DNA from: Salvelinus alpinus
Taxonomy: Eukaryota > Chordata > Actinopteri > Salmoniformes > Salmonidae
Assembly (NCBI RefSeq): GCF_045679555.1
Contig: NC_092115.1
Coordinates: 40,619,728-40,683,727 of the forward strand
Reading direction: 5' to 3'
Length of the DNA: 64,000 bases
The translations under genes and the position numbers were made by a program. The notes below the pieces were generated by a model. It was not told the DNA's origin. It saw only the letters and a list, made by a program, of their open reading frames with translations, and ran no database searches. Shown one piece after another: positions 40,580-52,109 of the stretch. How positions within the stretch are numbered: position 1 is the first letter of the stretch; each line of letters opens with the position of its first letter.

Positions 40580-41760
40580 GGTATTTTATTAGGATCCCAT
40601 TAGCTTTTTGCAGCAGCTACTTTTCCTGGGGTCCACACAGCATGAAACATAATACAGAGCATTAATAGACAAGATATGAGGGCACAGGGCGAGACCCAGA
40701 TGCAGACACGAGAGGCAGATGGTTCGAGCCTCTGATATTTATTATAATCCAAAGGGCAGGCAAGAGAATGGTCGTGGGCAGACAAAAGATCAAAAACAAG
40801 GTCAGAGTCCAGGAGGTACAGAGTGGCAGGCAGGCTCGAGGTCAGGGCAGGCAGTATGGTCAGGCAGGCGGGTTCAGAGTCAAGGCAGGCAAGGGTCAAA
40901 ACCGGGAGGACTAGCAAAAGAGAGATAAGAAAAAGCAGGGGCACGGAAAACCACGCTGGTTGACTTGACAAGACGAACTGGCAACAGACAAACAGGGAAC
41001 ACTGGAATAAATACCCAGGGACTAAATGGGGAAAACGGGTGACACCTGGAGGTGGGTGGAGACAATCACAAAGACAGGTGAAACAGATCATGGCGTGACA
41101 CAAGAACAGCTCAAGGACAGAACTACATACATTTAAAAATGGCACACATAACCTACATGTCAATACATACACACAATATCTAGGTCAAATAGGGGAGAGG
41201 TGTTGTGCCATGAGGTGTTGCTTTATTAGTTTTTTGAAACCAGGTTTGCTGTTTATTTGAGCAATATGAGATGGAAGGGAGTTCCAATAATGGCTCAATA
41301 TAATACTGTACACGTTCTTGATTTGTTCTGGATTTGGGAACTGTGAAAAGACCCCAGATAGCATGTCTGGTAGGGTAAGTGTGTGTGTCAGAGCTTTGAG
41401 TTGACAATGTCAACAATTTGGAATTTAACACATTGTTTCTGATAAAAAGAAGTGATGCTGTCAGTCTCTCCTCAACTCTGAGCCAAGAGAGACTGGAATG
41501 CATAGTATTTACATTAGCCCTCTGATGACAATGAAGAGCAAAACGTGTCGCTCTGTTTCTGGGCCATCTGAAGCATTACTAGGGCTTTCTTTGCAGCCCT
41601 TGACCACGACTGGACAATAATCAAGATAAGGCCAAACTAGAGCCTGCAGGACTTGCTTTTTGGAGTGGTGTCAAAAAAACTGAGCATATTTTTATTATGA
41701 ACAGACATCTCCCCATCTTTACAACCATTGAATCTATATGTTTTGACCATGACAGTTTAC
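40580..41760 (-). mobile_element. CR1/L2-like LINE 3' relic split by a solo LTR
   Basis: Minus frame 41503-41180: HSSLSWLRVEERLTASLLFI and SRTNQERVQYYIEPLLELPS, a LINE C-terminus. The 3' UTR with CCCATTAGCTTTTTGCAGCA continues on the other side of the LTR at 40580-40674. Confidence 0.75.
40675..41100 (-). mobile_element. Solo LTR with 5-bp target duplication CAAGA, nested in a LINE relic
   Basis: CAAGA at 40670-40674 and 41101-41105. The plus-strand right end is GGCGTGACA; the left end has lost its TG (TATGAGG). Same family as 36836-37276, same orientation. Confidence 0.85.
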
Positions 41761-42030
41761 AGCCACAGCATTCATTTTCAGATTCAGCTAAGGTCTAGAG
41801 CTTAGGGAATTATGTACAAATACAATGCTTTTATTTTGTAACTTTTTTTAATAGGGTAGATCAGATTGTGGGTTCTATCAATGTAATTGTTTGCATCATT
41901 TACAATCCACCATATCTTTTTTCTTATTTTTCCCTAACCCCTACCTCGCCTCCCCTAATTGGAGTGAACTAATGGACAACAATACGTAGGCTTCTACTTC
42001 CAGCTTATACTGTACATACTATAGTGTATA

Positions 42031-43633
42031 CAGTGCATTCGCGAAGTATTCAGACCGAAGTATTCAGACCCCTGACTTTTTCCACATTTTGTTACGTTAC
42101 AGCCTTATTCTAAAATTTATTAAATAGTTTTTTCCTTATCAATCTACACACAATACCCCATATGGACAAAGCAAAAACGGTTTGACATTTTTGCTTATTT
42201 AAAACAAATAAACTTAAATATCACATTTACATAAGTATTCAGACCCTTTACTCAGTACTTTGTTGAAGCACCTTTGGCAGCGATTACAGCATCGAGTGTT
42301 CTTGGGTATGACACTACAAGCTTGGCACACCTGTATTTGGGGAGTTTCTCCCATTCTTCTCTGCAGATCCTCTCAAGCTCTGTCAGATTGTATGGGGAGC
42401 GTCGCTGCACAGGCATATTGAGGTCTTTCCAGAGATGTTCTATCGGGTTCAAGTCCGGGCTCTGGCTGGGCCACTCAAGGACATTCATAGACTTGTCCCG
42501 AAGTCACTCATGCGTTGTCTTGGCTGTGTGCTTAGGGTCGTTGTCCTGTTGGAAGGTGAACATTTTCCCCAGTCTGAGGTTCCGAGTGTTCTGGAGCAGA
42601 TTTTCATCAAGGACCTCTCTGTACTTAACTCTGTTAATCTTTTCCTCGATCCTGACTAGTCTTCCAGTTCCTGACGCTGAAAAACATCCCCACAGCACGC
42701 TGCTGCCACCACCATGTTTCACAGTAGAGATGGTACCATGTTTCCTCCAGATGTGACGCTTGGCATTCAGGCCAACCAATCTTGGTTTCATCATACCAGA
42801 GAATCTTGTTTCTCATGGTCTGAGAGTCTTTCGGTGCCTTTTGACAAAACTGCAAGCAGGTTGTTATGCCTTTTACTGAGGATTGGCTTCCGTCTGGCCA
42901 CTTTACCATAAAGGCCTGATTGGTGGAGTGCTGCAGATATGGTTGTCTTTCTGGAAGGTTCTCCCATCTCCACAGAGGAACTCTAGAGCTCTGTCAGAGT
43001 GACCATCAGGTTCTTGGTCACCTCTCTGACCAAGGCCCTTCTCCCCCAATTGCGCAGTTTGGCCGGGTAGCCAGCTCTACGAAGAGTCTTGGTGGTTCCA
43101 AACTTCTTCCATTTAAGATTGATAGAGGCCACTGTGTTCTTGGGGACTTTCAATGCTGCAGACATATTTTGGTACCCTTCCCCAGATCTGTGCCTCTACA
43201 CAAACCTGTCTCGGAGCTCTACGGACAATTCCTTCAACCTCATGGCTTGGTTTTTGCTCTGACATGCACTGTCAGCTGTGGGACCTTTTATATAGACAGG
43301 TGTGTGCCTTTCCAAATCATGTCCATTCAATTGAATTCAACACAGGTGGATTCCAATCAAGTTGTAGAAGCATCTCAAGGATGATCAATGGAAACGGGAT
43401 GCACCTCAGCTCAATTTCGAGACTCATAACAAAGGGTCTGAATACTTATGTAAATAAGGTGTTTTTAATTTTTAATACATTTGCTAACATTTCTACAAAC
43501 CTGTTTTCACTTTGTCATTATGGGGTATTGTGTGTAGATTGCTTAGGATTTTTTTTTATCACTTTTAGAATGAGGCTGTAAAGTAACAAAATGTGGAAAA
43601 AGTCCAGGGGCTGAATACTTTCCGATGTCACTG
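42031..43633 (-). mobile_element. Tc1-like transposon, near full length, inactivated
   Basis: Ends CAGTGCATTCGCGAAGTATT and GAATACTTTCCGATGTCACTG with TA flanks. The minus transposase is in pieces: paired-type N-terminal DNA-binding region (43165-42983), GGGSSVLWGCFSASGTGRLV (42794-42504), and [20 protein letters not shown] (42488-42252). Frameshifted. The left end has a duplicated GAAGTATTCAGACC. Same family as 28836-30137. Confidence 0.9.
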
Positions 43634-43638
43634 TATAT

Positions 43639-44312
43639 ACAGAAGTATGTGGACACCCCTTCAAATAAGTGGATTTGGCTATTTCAGCCACACCTGTTAC
43701 TGACAGGTGTATAAAATAGAGCACACAGTCATGAAATCTCCATGTACATACATTGGCAATAGAATGTACTTACTGAAGAGCTCAGTGACATTCAAAGTGG
43801 CATCGTCATACAATGCCACCTTTCCAACAAGTCAGTTCGTCAAATATTTGCCAGTGCTAGAGCTTAATGCTACAGCATACAATGACATTCTAGACGATTT
43901 TGTGCTTCCAACTTTGTGGCAACAGTTTGGGGAAGGCCATTTCCTGTTTCAGCATGACAATGATCTCGTGCACAAAGCGAGGTCCATATAGAAATGGTTT
44001 GTCGAGGTCGGTGTGGAAGAACTTGACTGGCCTGCACAGAGCCCTGACCTCAACCCCATCAAACACCTTCGGGATGAATTGGAACGCCGACTGCGAGCCA
44101 GGCCTAATCGACCAACATCAGTTCCCGACCTCACTAATGCTCGTGGCTGAATGGAAGCAATTCCCCGCAGCAATGTTCCAACATTTAGTGGAAAGCTTTC
44201 CCAGAAGAGGCTGTTATAGCAGCAAAGCGGGGACCAACTCCGTATTAATGCCCATGATTTTGGAATGAGATGTTCAACGAGCAGGTGTCCACATACCTTT
44301 GGTCATGTAGTG
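43639..44312 (+). mobile_element. Tc1-like transposon, internally deleted, abutting the previous one
   Basis: AGTATGTGGACACCCCTTCA at the left and GTGTCCACATACCTTTGGTC at the right. Transposase remnants FLFQHDNDLVHKARSI and [20 protein letters not shown]. The N-terminal half is missing. Confidence 0.85.
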
Positions 44313-44589
44313 TTGGTAGCCATGGAGCTACAAGCCCCTGACAAGTAGGTGAACGTCACTAGCTGTGTTAGCCTGGCAAGGCTGATTAATTAACACATTG
44401 GTTACCGTGGCAATTTGGCTAAAGCTTACCGTAGTGCTGGTACTTCTATATTTAGGTGCCGGTACTAGAGCTGTTACGGTGACCTTGTTACCGCCACACC
44501 AGTGGTCACGAGTCATGACGCAGTCAAATTCCACGTGACCATTTAGTCACGGTAATTAGGCTTCTCTAAGCTCTGATGCTGCTGCTGGT

Positions 44590-45690
44590 CATTACACATA
44601 TGGAATCATGTAGTAACCAAAAAAGTGTTAAACAAATGAAAATATATTTTATGCTTTGATGACAGGTTTGCACCAGCTTCACCTGGAATGCTTTTCCAAC
44701 TGTCTTGAAGGAGTTCCCACATAAAGTATGCTGAGCACCTGTTGGCTGCTTTTCCTTCACTCTGTGGGCCAACTCATCCCAAACCATCTCAATTGGGTTG
44801 AGGTTGGGAGATTGTGGAGGCCAGGTCATCTGATGCAGCACTCCATCACTCTCCTTGGTCAAATAGCCTTTACACAACCTGGAGGTGTGTTTTGGGTCAT
44901 TGTCCTGTTGAAAAACAAATGATAGTCTCACTAAGCGCAATCCAGATGGGATGGCGTATTGCTGCAGAATGCTGTGGTAGCCATGCTGGTTAAGTGTGCC
45001 ATGAATTCTAAATAAATCACAGTGTCACCAGCAAAGCTCCCCCACACCATCACACCTCCTCCTCCATGCGTCATGGTGGGAACCACAAATCCGGAGAACA
45101 TCTGTTCACCCACTCTGCGTCTAACAAAGACACGGCGGTTGGAACCAAAAATCTCAAATTAAACTCATCAGACCAAAGGACAGATTTACACCGGTCTAAT
45201 GTCCATTGCTCGTGTTTCTTGGCCCAAGCAAGTCTCTCCTTATTGGTGTCCTTTAGTAATGTTTTCTTTGCAGCAATTTTGACCACGAAGACCTGATCCA
45301 TGCAGTCTCCTCTGAATAGTTGATATTGAGATGTGTTTTTTTCTTGAACTCTGTGAAGCATTTATTTGGGCTGCAATTACTGAGGCTGGTAACTCTGGGT
45401 CTTCCATTCCTGTGGTGGTCCTCATGAGAGCCAGTTTCATCATAGCGCTTGTTGGTTTTTGCGACTGCACTTGAAGAAACTTTCAAAGTTCTTGACATTT
45501 TCCAGATTGACTGGCCTTCATGTCTTAAAGTAATTGGTGTCCTTTAGTAGTGTTTTCTTTGCAGCAATTTTGACCATGAAGGCCTGATTCATGCAGTCTC
45601 CTCTGACTATCGTTTCTCTTTGCTTATTTGAACTGTTCTCGTCATAATATGGACTTGGTCTTTTACCAAATAGGGCTATCTTCTGTATAC
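44590..45690 (-). mobile_element. Tc1-like transposon relic with internal duplication
   Basis: Minus pieces: KKTLLKDTNKERLAWAKKHE (45361-45071), GGGGVMVWGSFAGDTVIYLE (45113-44931), and FQQDNDPKHTSRLCKGYLTK and WPPQSPNLNPIEMVWDELAH (44940-44566). The ~75-base segment at 45240-45315 recurs at 45532-45607. Confidence 0.85.
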
Positions 45691-45694
45691 TACC

Positions 45695-45960
45695 CTCTCT
45701 TGAGTGGCCCAGCCAGAGGCTGGACTTGAACCTGATCGAACATCTTTGGAGAGACATGAAAATAGCTGTGCAGCAACGCTCCCCATCCAATCTGTTAGAG
45801 CTGGAGAGGATCTACAGAGAAGAATGGGAGAAACTCCCCAAACTCCCCACCGCGTCATACCCAAGAAGACTCGAGGCTGTAATCGCTGCCAAAGGTACTT
45901 CAACAAAAACTACAAGACCAGACAGCGTGGAGCAGTGGCTGAGAATGGTAGGACCCTCTG
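45695..45960 (+). mobile_element. Tc1-like C-terminal transposase fragment
   Basis: [34 protein letters not shown] and SYPRRLEAVIAAKGTSTK match the 28836/42031 family, opposite orientation to its neighbour. Confidence 0.8.
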
Positions 45961-46123
45961 AAACTCTCAACGAGTGAAGAAGGTAAAGACTGGACCAAAC
46001 ATTCACAGTCTGCACCTGTGTATGTGTAGTAGTTGAGGACATTTGACCCTCTCACCACCGAGTGGTACACCTGAAGTATCTAATCTAACGAACACTCCAC
46101 ACCGCCCTTGTTGCAGTTGTAGT

Positions 46124-46429
46124 CTAGGATGACGGCCGCAGTCGCACGTTCTTGTTTTTCTTTGCCAGGTAGGACACTAGAGTGGCGGTGGGTGTGAAGG
46201 CAAACCTGGAGGACAGGACCTGTCTGCCTTTGGAAACGAGCTGCGCGGGCGGGAGCTCGGCCTTGTTCTTTCTCACCGTGCCCACCATGGTGAGGTTCCT
46301 CTCGAGGAGCCGCTGTCCCAGTTCGTAGGAGGTGAAGAAATTGTCACACGTTGTCAGATCGAGGACGATGCGCATCCCCTGGTTCTTCTCGAGGCCTCCG
46401 CTGGACGCCTTGCCGGTGTACACTTGCAT
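46124..46429 (-). pseudogene. PiggyBac-like transposase, C-terminal piece
   Basis: MQVYTGKASSGGLEKNQGMR, then LDLTTCDNFFTSYELGQRLL, GTVRKNKAELPP and SRFAFTPTATLVSYLAKKNK. A Trp-to-stop change lies just upstream (AYLAW... region near 46455). Confidence 0.8.
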
Positions 46430-46621
46430 CTTCCAAGCGTAGCTGGACTTGGCGTCTCAGGCCACCCACGACTTGATGCCGTATTTCGCCGGCTTGCTGG
46501 GAATGTACTGACGGAAAGGACAGCGGCCTTTTGGAAAGGGGAGAAGAGATTTGCCTCGTTACTGTCTCATTGGGGCCAATGGCATTTTGTGTTACACCTC
46601 TCTATAGACATATACATACAT

Positions 46622-46624
<3 letters not shown>

Positions 46625-46681
<57 letters not shown>
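46625..46681. repeat. (CA)n microsatellite inside the piggyBac transposase
   Basis: Pure CA tract of about 57 bases between coding halves. Confidence 0.97.
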
Positions 46682-46683
<2 letters not shown>

Positions 46684-47003
46684 CCGCTGAACGGGAACAG
46701 TTGCTCGTCCACCGTCACGTCAGGCCCTGAGTTGTAGAGGGCCGGCAGCCGCGCAGCCCAATGGTCCCAGACGTCTCGTATCGCTGCGAGTTTGTCCGTG
46801 GCGAGTCTGGCGGGCCTCGACTGGCGATCGTTGAATCGCAGCAGCCTCGAGTACCTGTGAAAGACCTTGAGCGGCATGGTGGCTCGGAACACGGTCCTGC
46901 CGCTCTCGGCGTACCACAGGCTGGCCGCGGCCTCGCCTCGGGACGTGTAGACGCCCGCTAGGATCAGCAGCCCTACGTAGGCGCACAGGTCCGTGGCGTC
47001 CAT
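46680..47003 (-). pseudogene. PiggyBac-like transposase, middle piece
   Basis: Continuous frame from MDATDLCAYVG to VDEQLFPFSG, where the frame runs into the (CA)n tract. The core carries piggyBac fold motifs (SLWYAESGRTVFRATMPLKV). Confidence 0.8.
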
Positions 47004-47009
47004 GGCTCG

Positions 47010-47534
47010 TCAGCCGTCGCCATATTTTCTGGCCCCGTGCAGGTTTGTCATTTCCAGAATTATCCTTTCTATCGCCGGTGTGACAAACAGGCGGAAGGTG
47101 GACGCGATGTCGCGGGTCTGGGTCGCTGCATAGACCGTGGGGCCCGGAGTCTCGTCCGGCCCGGCGTGGCAGATCGCACTGTGGCAGCAGCCGTAGGCCA
47201 CGGGGGACCATTCGATTTTGCCGGTTTTCGACAGCAACGTCTCCCTTTGGTCCGGAGCCGAGGAGATCTCTTCCTCGCGTTGGTCCTCGTGCTCGTGCTC
47301 TTCGGGCTCTTCCTCAGAAGAGGGAGAAGAAGCCTCGTCGACCTCGCGGCGCTCTGGGTTGTATTCCTCCCCGTCTTCGTCTTCCGAAACCTCTTCCTCC
47401 TCCTCGGAATCTGAGTAGTCTTCTTGGTCCACGCTGTACAAGATCTGTTCTAGAACCTGCGTGGCCGTGAAACGCACGGCCATGGCCGCTTCGGTCCATT
47501 GATCGGGTTCACTGAGCGGCGGGGAAGAACGCAC
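47010..47534 (-). pseudogene. PiggyBac-like transposase, N-terminal piece
   Basis: A 174-codon frame with an acidic Glu/Asp/Ser-rich N-terminus (SEEEEEVSEDEDGEEYNPER), then STFRLFVTPAIERIILEMTN and LHGARKYGDG. A stop immediately follows, and the next piece opens 7 bases further on with MDATDLCAYVGLL. The in-frame ATG at 47480 is the more typical start. Confidence 0.8.
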
Positions 47535-47989
47535 TTGGCACGGGTGAGGCGCCGGTCACTTTGTATGTGTGTGTGTGTGTGCCGCTGACAATATTAGTAT
47601 CCTCTCTATGGCCGGCCGGCCGGATTACGCGGGAGACCAAGACCTGAAAATGCACGAGGCCCGCGTGAGCGCGTGTGTGTAGCCGTGTGCAGTTGATCCA
47701 CCCGAGCCACAATAACACTTGGCTGCTCTCTAGCACACAGCGGGGCATGTCTGGACCTGTGTAGTGGCAGGCTGGGTCGTTCTGACCCACGAGCACAGAG
47801 CACAGAGCGGGGAGCCACACACAACCTCGCCACACTCGCAGACTCTCTACACTCAATGGCATACGCCTCACCAGTGGCTGGCTGGGTCGCTCTGACCCAC
47901 GAGCACCTAGCACAGAGCACAGAGGGGAAGCTCAGAGCCCAGAAGAGCACCGAGCGGGGAGCCCTCCACACACAAGACCTGGGTCGCCC

Positions 47990-48918
47990 TCCACACACAA
48001 GACCTGGGTCGGCCTGACCCGAGGATTACGGGAGGGTAATGAATAGCTGCTAAAGGTTCAACTGATAAAACATACAATAAAGCAGATAAAGGACATCCCT
48101 GTCTTACCGATCTCTCAAGAGTAAAAGAATCAGTTAAAACCCCATTGCATTTCACCCTACTTTTTGCATTTCTATATAATAATCTAATCCACCCTATTAT
48201 TTTATTACCAAAGCCAAATCTTTCCAAAACCCTAAACATAAAATCATGTTCTACCCTATCAAAAGCCTTATTTGAATCTATGCTTAAAACAATACCTTCC
48301 CATCTTATCCCCATTCATTTTGTGTATCACGTCTCTAATTGTATTAATTGTGTCAGCTATATCCCTCCCAGGAAAACTATAATTCTGTGTTGGTGCAATA
48401 ATATCGTGTAAAACTCTCTTCATCCTATTCGCTAACATTTTGGCTAAAATCTTGTAATCCACATTTAATAAACTAATAGGCCTATAATTTTCCAATTTCA
48501 CCTTACTCCCTTTGTTTTTATATAAAATAGTTATCATCCCTGTCACCATCGATTCTGATACACAATCATTCTCCTCCATATAGTGATAAACCTCCAATAA
48601 AATAGGTGCTAAAAGACTTTCATAAATTTGATAAAACTCTGCAATGATCCCATCTACACCAGGGCTCTTATTCACCTGTAAATCCTTTATCGCATCTATA
48701 ACTTAATTTACTGTAATCTTCCCATCACACATCAATTTATCCTCCACATTAATTTTCACCTCCACACTACCTAAAATCTCCTGTACACACCCCTCATCCA
48801 CCTCCCCTTTCTTAAATAAGTCCTTATAAAGATCCTGCACCGTCTCTAAAATCTCTACATAATCATCTACTACTTCACCTTTACCATGTTCAATCTGTAA
48901 ATAACTTTCACACACCAC
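47990..48918 (-). pseudogene. LINE ORF2 reverse transcriptase, broken
   Basis: Pieces: linker 48918-48703; fingers NKSPGVDGIIAEFYQIYESL and ENYRPISLLNVDYKILAKML (48675-48268); palm VLSIDSNKAFDRVEHDFMFR and RQGCPLSALLYVLSVEPLAA (48314-48050). The YADD motif and everything after are missing because of the piggyBac junction. Confidence 0.82.
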
Positions 48919-48961
48919 GTACCACCCCCTGTTCTATCCTCGTCTAAACCCACCGAGAAAA

Positions 48962-49618
48962 TTAAACATGCATGATCACTAAAAGTTGTAAAAACATACT
49001 TAATATCTTCCATAAAATCCCTAAAACCAAATCTATTCTACTTTGTTTTAATTCCCCTAAAACCACCTGCCTTCTAGAAAATTCACGTTTATCGGGATTT
49101 TCATCTCTCCATATGTCAATAAGTTTTTCCTCAAACATCATCTTCTTTAAAACCCCCCTAGATGCATCGTTTCTAAAAATAGCTCCCCTTGTCATATCCA
49201 TTCTGTCCATTTTCACATTAAAATCCCCCACCACAATGCAATTTCCCACACACCATCGTCCTACTTCAATAAATAAAACCTTACGCTCTATTTCGTTATT
49301 TGGCGCATAAACATTTATAATTCTAAAAATCATATCCATATACTCAAAATCTATAACTAAAATCCTCCCATTTTTATCATCATGTACATGTACCACTTTG
49401 TCCACCACATCCTTCCTCCTTCCAACCCCCCTAGAATTCCCCCGACCATTATTCACAAAAATAAAATCCCTCCACACTTTTTGGACTTTCAATACACAAT
49501 CATTGTCCCAATGCTTCTCTTGTAGGCATAAGATATCCATATTCTTAATTTGAACTATATTTTGAAATTTATCCATTGTCCTTAAACCATTTACATTTAA
49601 GGACATAAAATTAACCAT
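48962..49618 (-). pseudogene. LINE ORF2 endonuclease domain
   Basis: MVNFMSLNVNGLRTMDKFQN, DILCLQEKHWDNDC, INVYAPN, VVGDFNVKMDR and SRIDLVLG are APE-type endonuclease motifs. The usual catalytic Q-E-T is altered to QEKHW. The terminal SDH is not in frame. Confidence 0.82.
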
Positions 49619-49662
49619 TTCAATAAAAATAAAAATTAACCTTCATTGTCCTCTACCTGTTG

Positions 49663-50154
49663 TCAGGTTTTCCCTTTTCCATCCCTTTTCCCATCCCCTG
49701 CCACCGCTTTCCTCTTCCTGTAGCTTCCCCTTATTCTGTCTATCTTTCCAGTGTCGTCTGTATCCGAAATCGACTCTGAATCCATCTCATCCAACCAATT
49801 CAAATTCTTCTTTCCCGTGTCTGTTGTGCTTTCTGTATCCATTTCTGTCTCCTGTATCGTTGTCAGCGTCCCACTCCCCTCCACTTCACCTCCTCCCGAG
49901 GCACCCACATGGGCCGAGCCTCCGCCCAAAACCTGTGCGTCCCCAGTGCCTCCACCCAGCCCAATCCCCCCCTCCTCTTGAAAACTCCCTCCTCTCATCT
50001 CTGAATCCATGCTGCTCCCTATTTCATCCGCCCTCTGCTCCGCCACCTCTCTCTCCTCATCTCCGCTCTTCACCACGTCTTCTTTATCATTTCCTTCTCC
50101 AAGCGGTGATACAGCTGCTTCATCGATCAGTTCTTGACTTCTCTCCATAGCCAA
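49663..50154 (-). pseudogene. LINE ORF1 C-terminal acidic region
   Basis: A Gly/Glu/Asp-rich frame ending in a basic GSYRKRKAVAGDGKRDGKGK tail. It sits between the ORF1 zinc knuckles and the ORF2 start, matching ORF1 tails of Tx1-type elements. Function beyond that is not assignable. Confidence 0.6.
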
Positions 50155-50271
50155 AACCTATCCACACTTGCACTCCTCTGTTCTTAACCTGCATCCTCCG
50201 CAAACTGCCCTATCCCTCACTCCGACACACTCTCTCTCGCATAGTGTCCCTGGTTTCCGCACTTAAAACAC

Positions 50272-50793
50272 CTAAAAATCAGGGCAGTCTTTTAAAATAT
50301 GTCCAGGTTGCATACACAAGCGACATACCCTGACCTGTTTGTCATGGATCACCCTGAAATATTCGCCACCCTCCAGTGTCTCGACCTTTCCGGAATACGG
50401 CAAAGACTGCACGGTGTCAGTGAACTTCACCTTACAGTATCTCGTTCCATCCACAATCTCCGTCCCCGGCCAAAACCTCCTTCGGATATCCGAGACGGCA
50501 GCTACACCCCAGCTACGCAGTTTTTCCAGTATAGCGCCGTCCTCGATATAAACCGGCAAGTTCATAAACGAGACTATTAGTTCGTTTGTCATCACGTCTC
50601 TCGCCATTATCTTCGTGTCCTTAATCATGAAACCATCCATTAGACGCTCTTTTCCTTTTGCCTCCCGCATCGTGACTTCATATTTTCTGTCTCCTTTTAT
50701 TCTGCACCCCACCACCTCTCCGCACACATCCTTAATTGATCTTAATAATTCCATCGTCGTTATTCTGTCTTCTCCCATCAATTCCACTGCCAC
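50272..50793 (-). pseudogene. LINE ORF1 (nucleic-acid-binding, zinc knuckles), frameshifted
   Basis: MAVELMGEDRITTMELLRSI leads to VPVYIEDGA-type text (LPVYIEDGAILEKLRSWGVA) and the CCHC knuckle CRLCMQPGHILKDC. One extra T shifts the frame at DCPDF. In the other frame CFKCGNQGHYARES is a second knuckle whose last Cys is Ser. The acidic C-terminal part is the frame 50154-49663. Confidence 0.8.
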
Positions 50794-51119
50794 AGTTCAT
50801 TCTTTGGCGTAATTTAAACCACCTTCAGGTCCATGTTTTTTCCGTTGTGTATTGCCTTTGTCCTTGTCCATTCCGTTAGTCTTTGCCATGTTGTCCGTCA
50901 TAGTAAACCAAAAGAAGACCTCAAAACTCTCCCCCAAGCAGCAAAACTGCAAGGGTGGGAAAAACGAACCAAACTTAAACTTATTCAACTGCAAAAATCT
51001 AAATTAGACTTCGAAAACCATTGAAATATAACCAAAAGAGCTCTCAAGCAAAAATCTCTCAAGCAAACACTCACTCACCGACACCTGTCTCACTTTTCCA
51101 AACCGGAAGGGCGTATTCA

Positions 51120-51722
51120 GGCTGGTATGGCCGTAAGCAAGAAAACATCTCTTGGTGCACTATATAAAGTCAAAGTGAGTCTGAAACACTGTTTCCCATG
51201 TTTTCCAGTCCTCCTGGCCGTGCTGCTGCTCCAGTTTCAACTGTTCTGCCTGCGGCTATGGAACCCTGACCTGTTCACCGGACGTGCTCCCTGTCCCAGA
51301 CCTGCTGTTTTCAACTCTCTAGAGACAGCAGGAGCGGTAGAGATACTCTGAATGATCGGCTATGAAAAGCCAACTGACATTTATTCCTGAGGTGCTGACC
51401 TGTTGCACCCTCGACAACCACTGTGATTATTATTATTTGACCCTGCTGGTCATCTATGAACATTTGAACATCTTGGCCATGTTCTATTATAATCTCCACC
51501 CGGCACAGCCAGACGAGTACTAGCCACCCCTCATAGCCTGGTTCCTCTCTAGGTTTCTTCCTAGATTCTGGCCTTTCTAGGGAGTTTTTCCTAGCCACCG
51601 TGCTTCTACACCTGCATTGCTTGCTGTTTGGGGTTTTAGGCTGGGTTTCTGTACAGCACTTTGAGATATCAGCTGATGTAAGAAGGGCTTAATAAATAAA
51701 TTGGATTTGAAATTTGATTTGA
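51120..51722 (+). repeat. Dispersed repeat with RTE/SINE-type 3' tail
   Basis: CCTCATAGCCTGGTTCCTCT, GGGAGTTTTTCCTAGCCACC and CTTTGAGATATCAGCTGATG, ending AAGGGCTTAATAAATAAATT, a tail widespread in salmonid genomes. Confidence 0.65.
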
Positions 51723-51767
51723 TATATGCTCCTTAAAAAAAACAATGAGGAGATGGCACGTGGGTAT

Positions 51768-52109
51768 TGTCACGCCCTGACCATAGAGAGCCTTTTTATT
51801 CTCTATTTTGGTTAGGTCGGGGTGTGACTAGGGGGGTGTTCCTATCTAGGTGTTTTGTTTTCTATGTTAGCCTGGTATGGTTCCCAATCAGAGGCAGCTG
51901 TTTATCGTTGTCTCTGATTGGGGATAATATTTAGGCAGCCTTTTCCCACTGGGTTTTTGTGGGATCTTGTTTAAGAGTTAGTGCATGTAGCACCGCTTAT
52001 GTTACGGTTCGTTGTTTGTTTCCTTTTGTTTTGGTAAGTTTCACAAAAATAAAGATGTGGAACTCAGAGCACGATGCGCCTTAGTCCGTCTCTACACACA
52101 ACCGTGACA
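51768..52109 (+). mobile_element. Solo LTR with 5-bp target duplication GGTAT
   Basis: TGTCACGCCCTGACC...AACCGTGACA, 342 bp, flanked by GGTAT (51763-51767 and 52110-52114). AATAAAG lies near the 3' end. It interrupts a copy of the CACGTGGGTATATGCTCCT repeat found complemented at 18075-18105. Confidence 0.9.

Larger units (their letters stand above)
46080..48036 (-). mobile_element. PiggyBac-like transposon relic
   Basis: The transposase on the minus strand spans 47534-46124 with an acidic N-terminus. A DDE_Tnp_1_7-type core follows: MDATDLCAYVGLLILAGVYT, PLKVFHRYSRLLRFNDRQSR and YNSGPDVTVDEQLFPFSGT. A (CA)n tract comes next, then LDLTTCDNFFTSYELGQRLL and a CNKGGVE remnant of KGGVD. The 5' side (47600-48036) repeats GGTCxxxCTGACCCACG motifs and ends CGAGGATTACGGGAGGG. 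The TTAA target is not clearly preserved. Confidence 0.85.
48041..51115 (-). mobile_element. Tx1/L1-clade LINE, 3'-truncated by the piggyBac element
   Basis: ORF1 and ORF2 pieces lie on the minus strand from about 50800 to 48041. The plus strand is strikingly C- and A-rich/G-poor over the ORF2 part. RT ends abruptly after RQGCPLSALLYVLSVEPLAA, where piggyBac sequence begins. Confidence 0.88.

Noticed and set aside
47037-47414. Plus-strand Arg/Phe/Leu-rich ORF
   Set aside because: Antisense of the acidic N-terminus of the piggyBac transposase.
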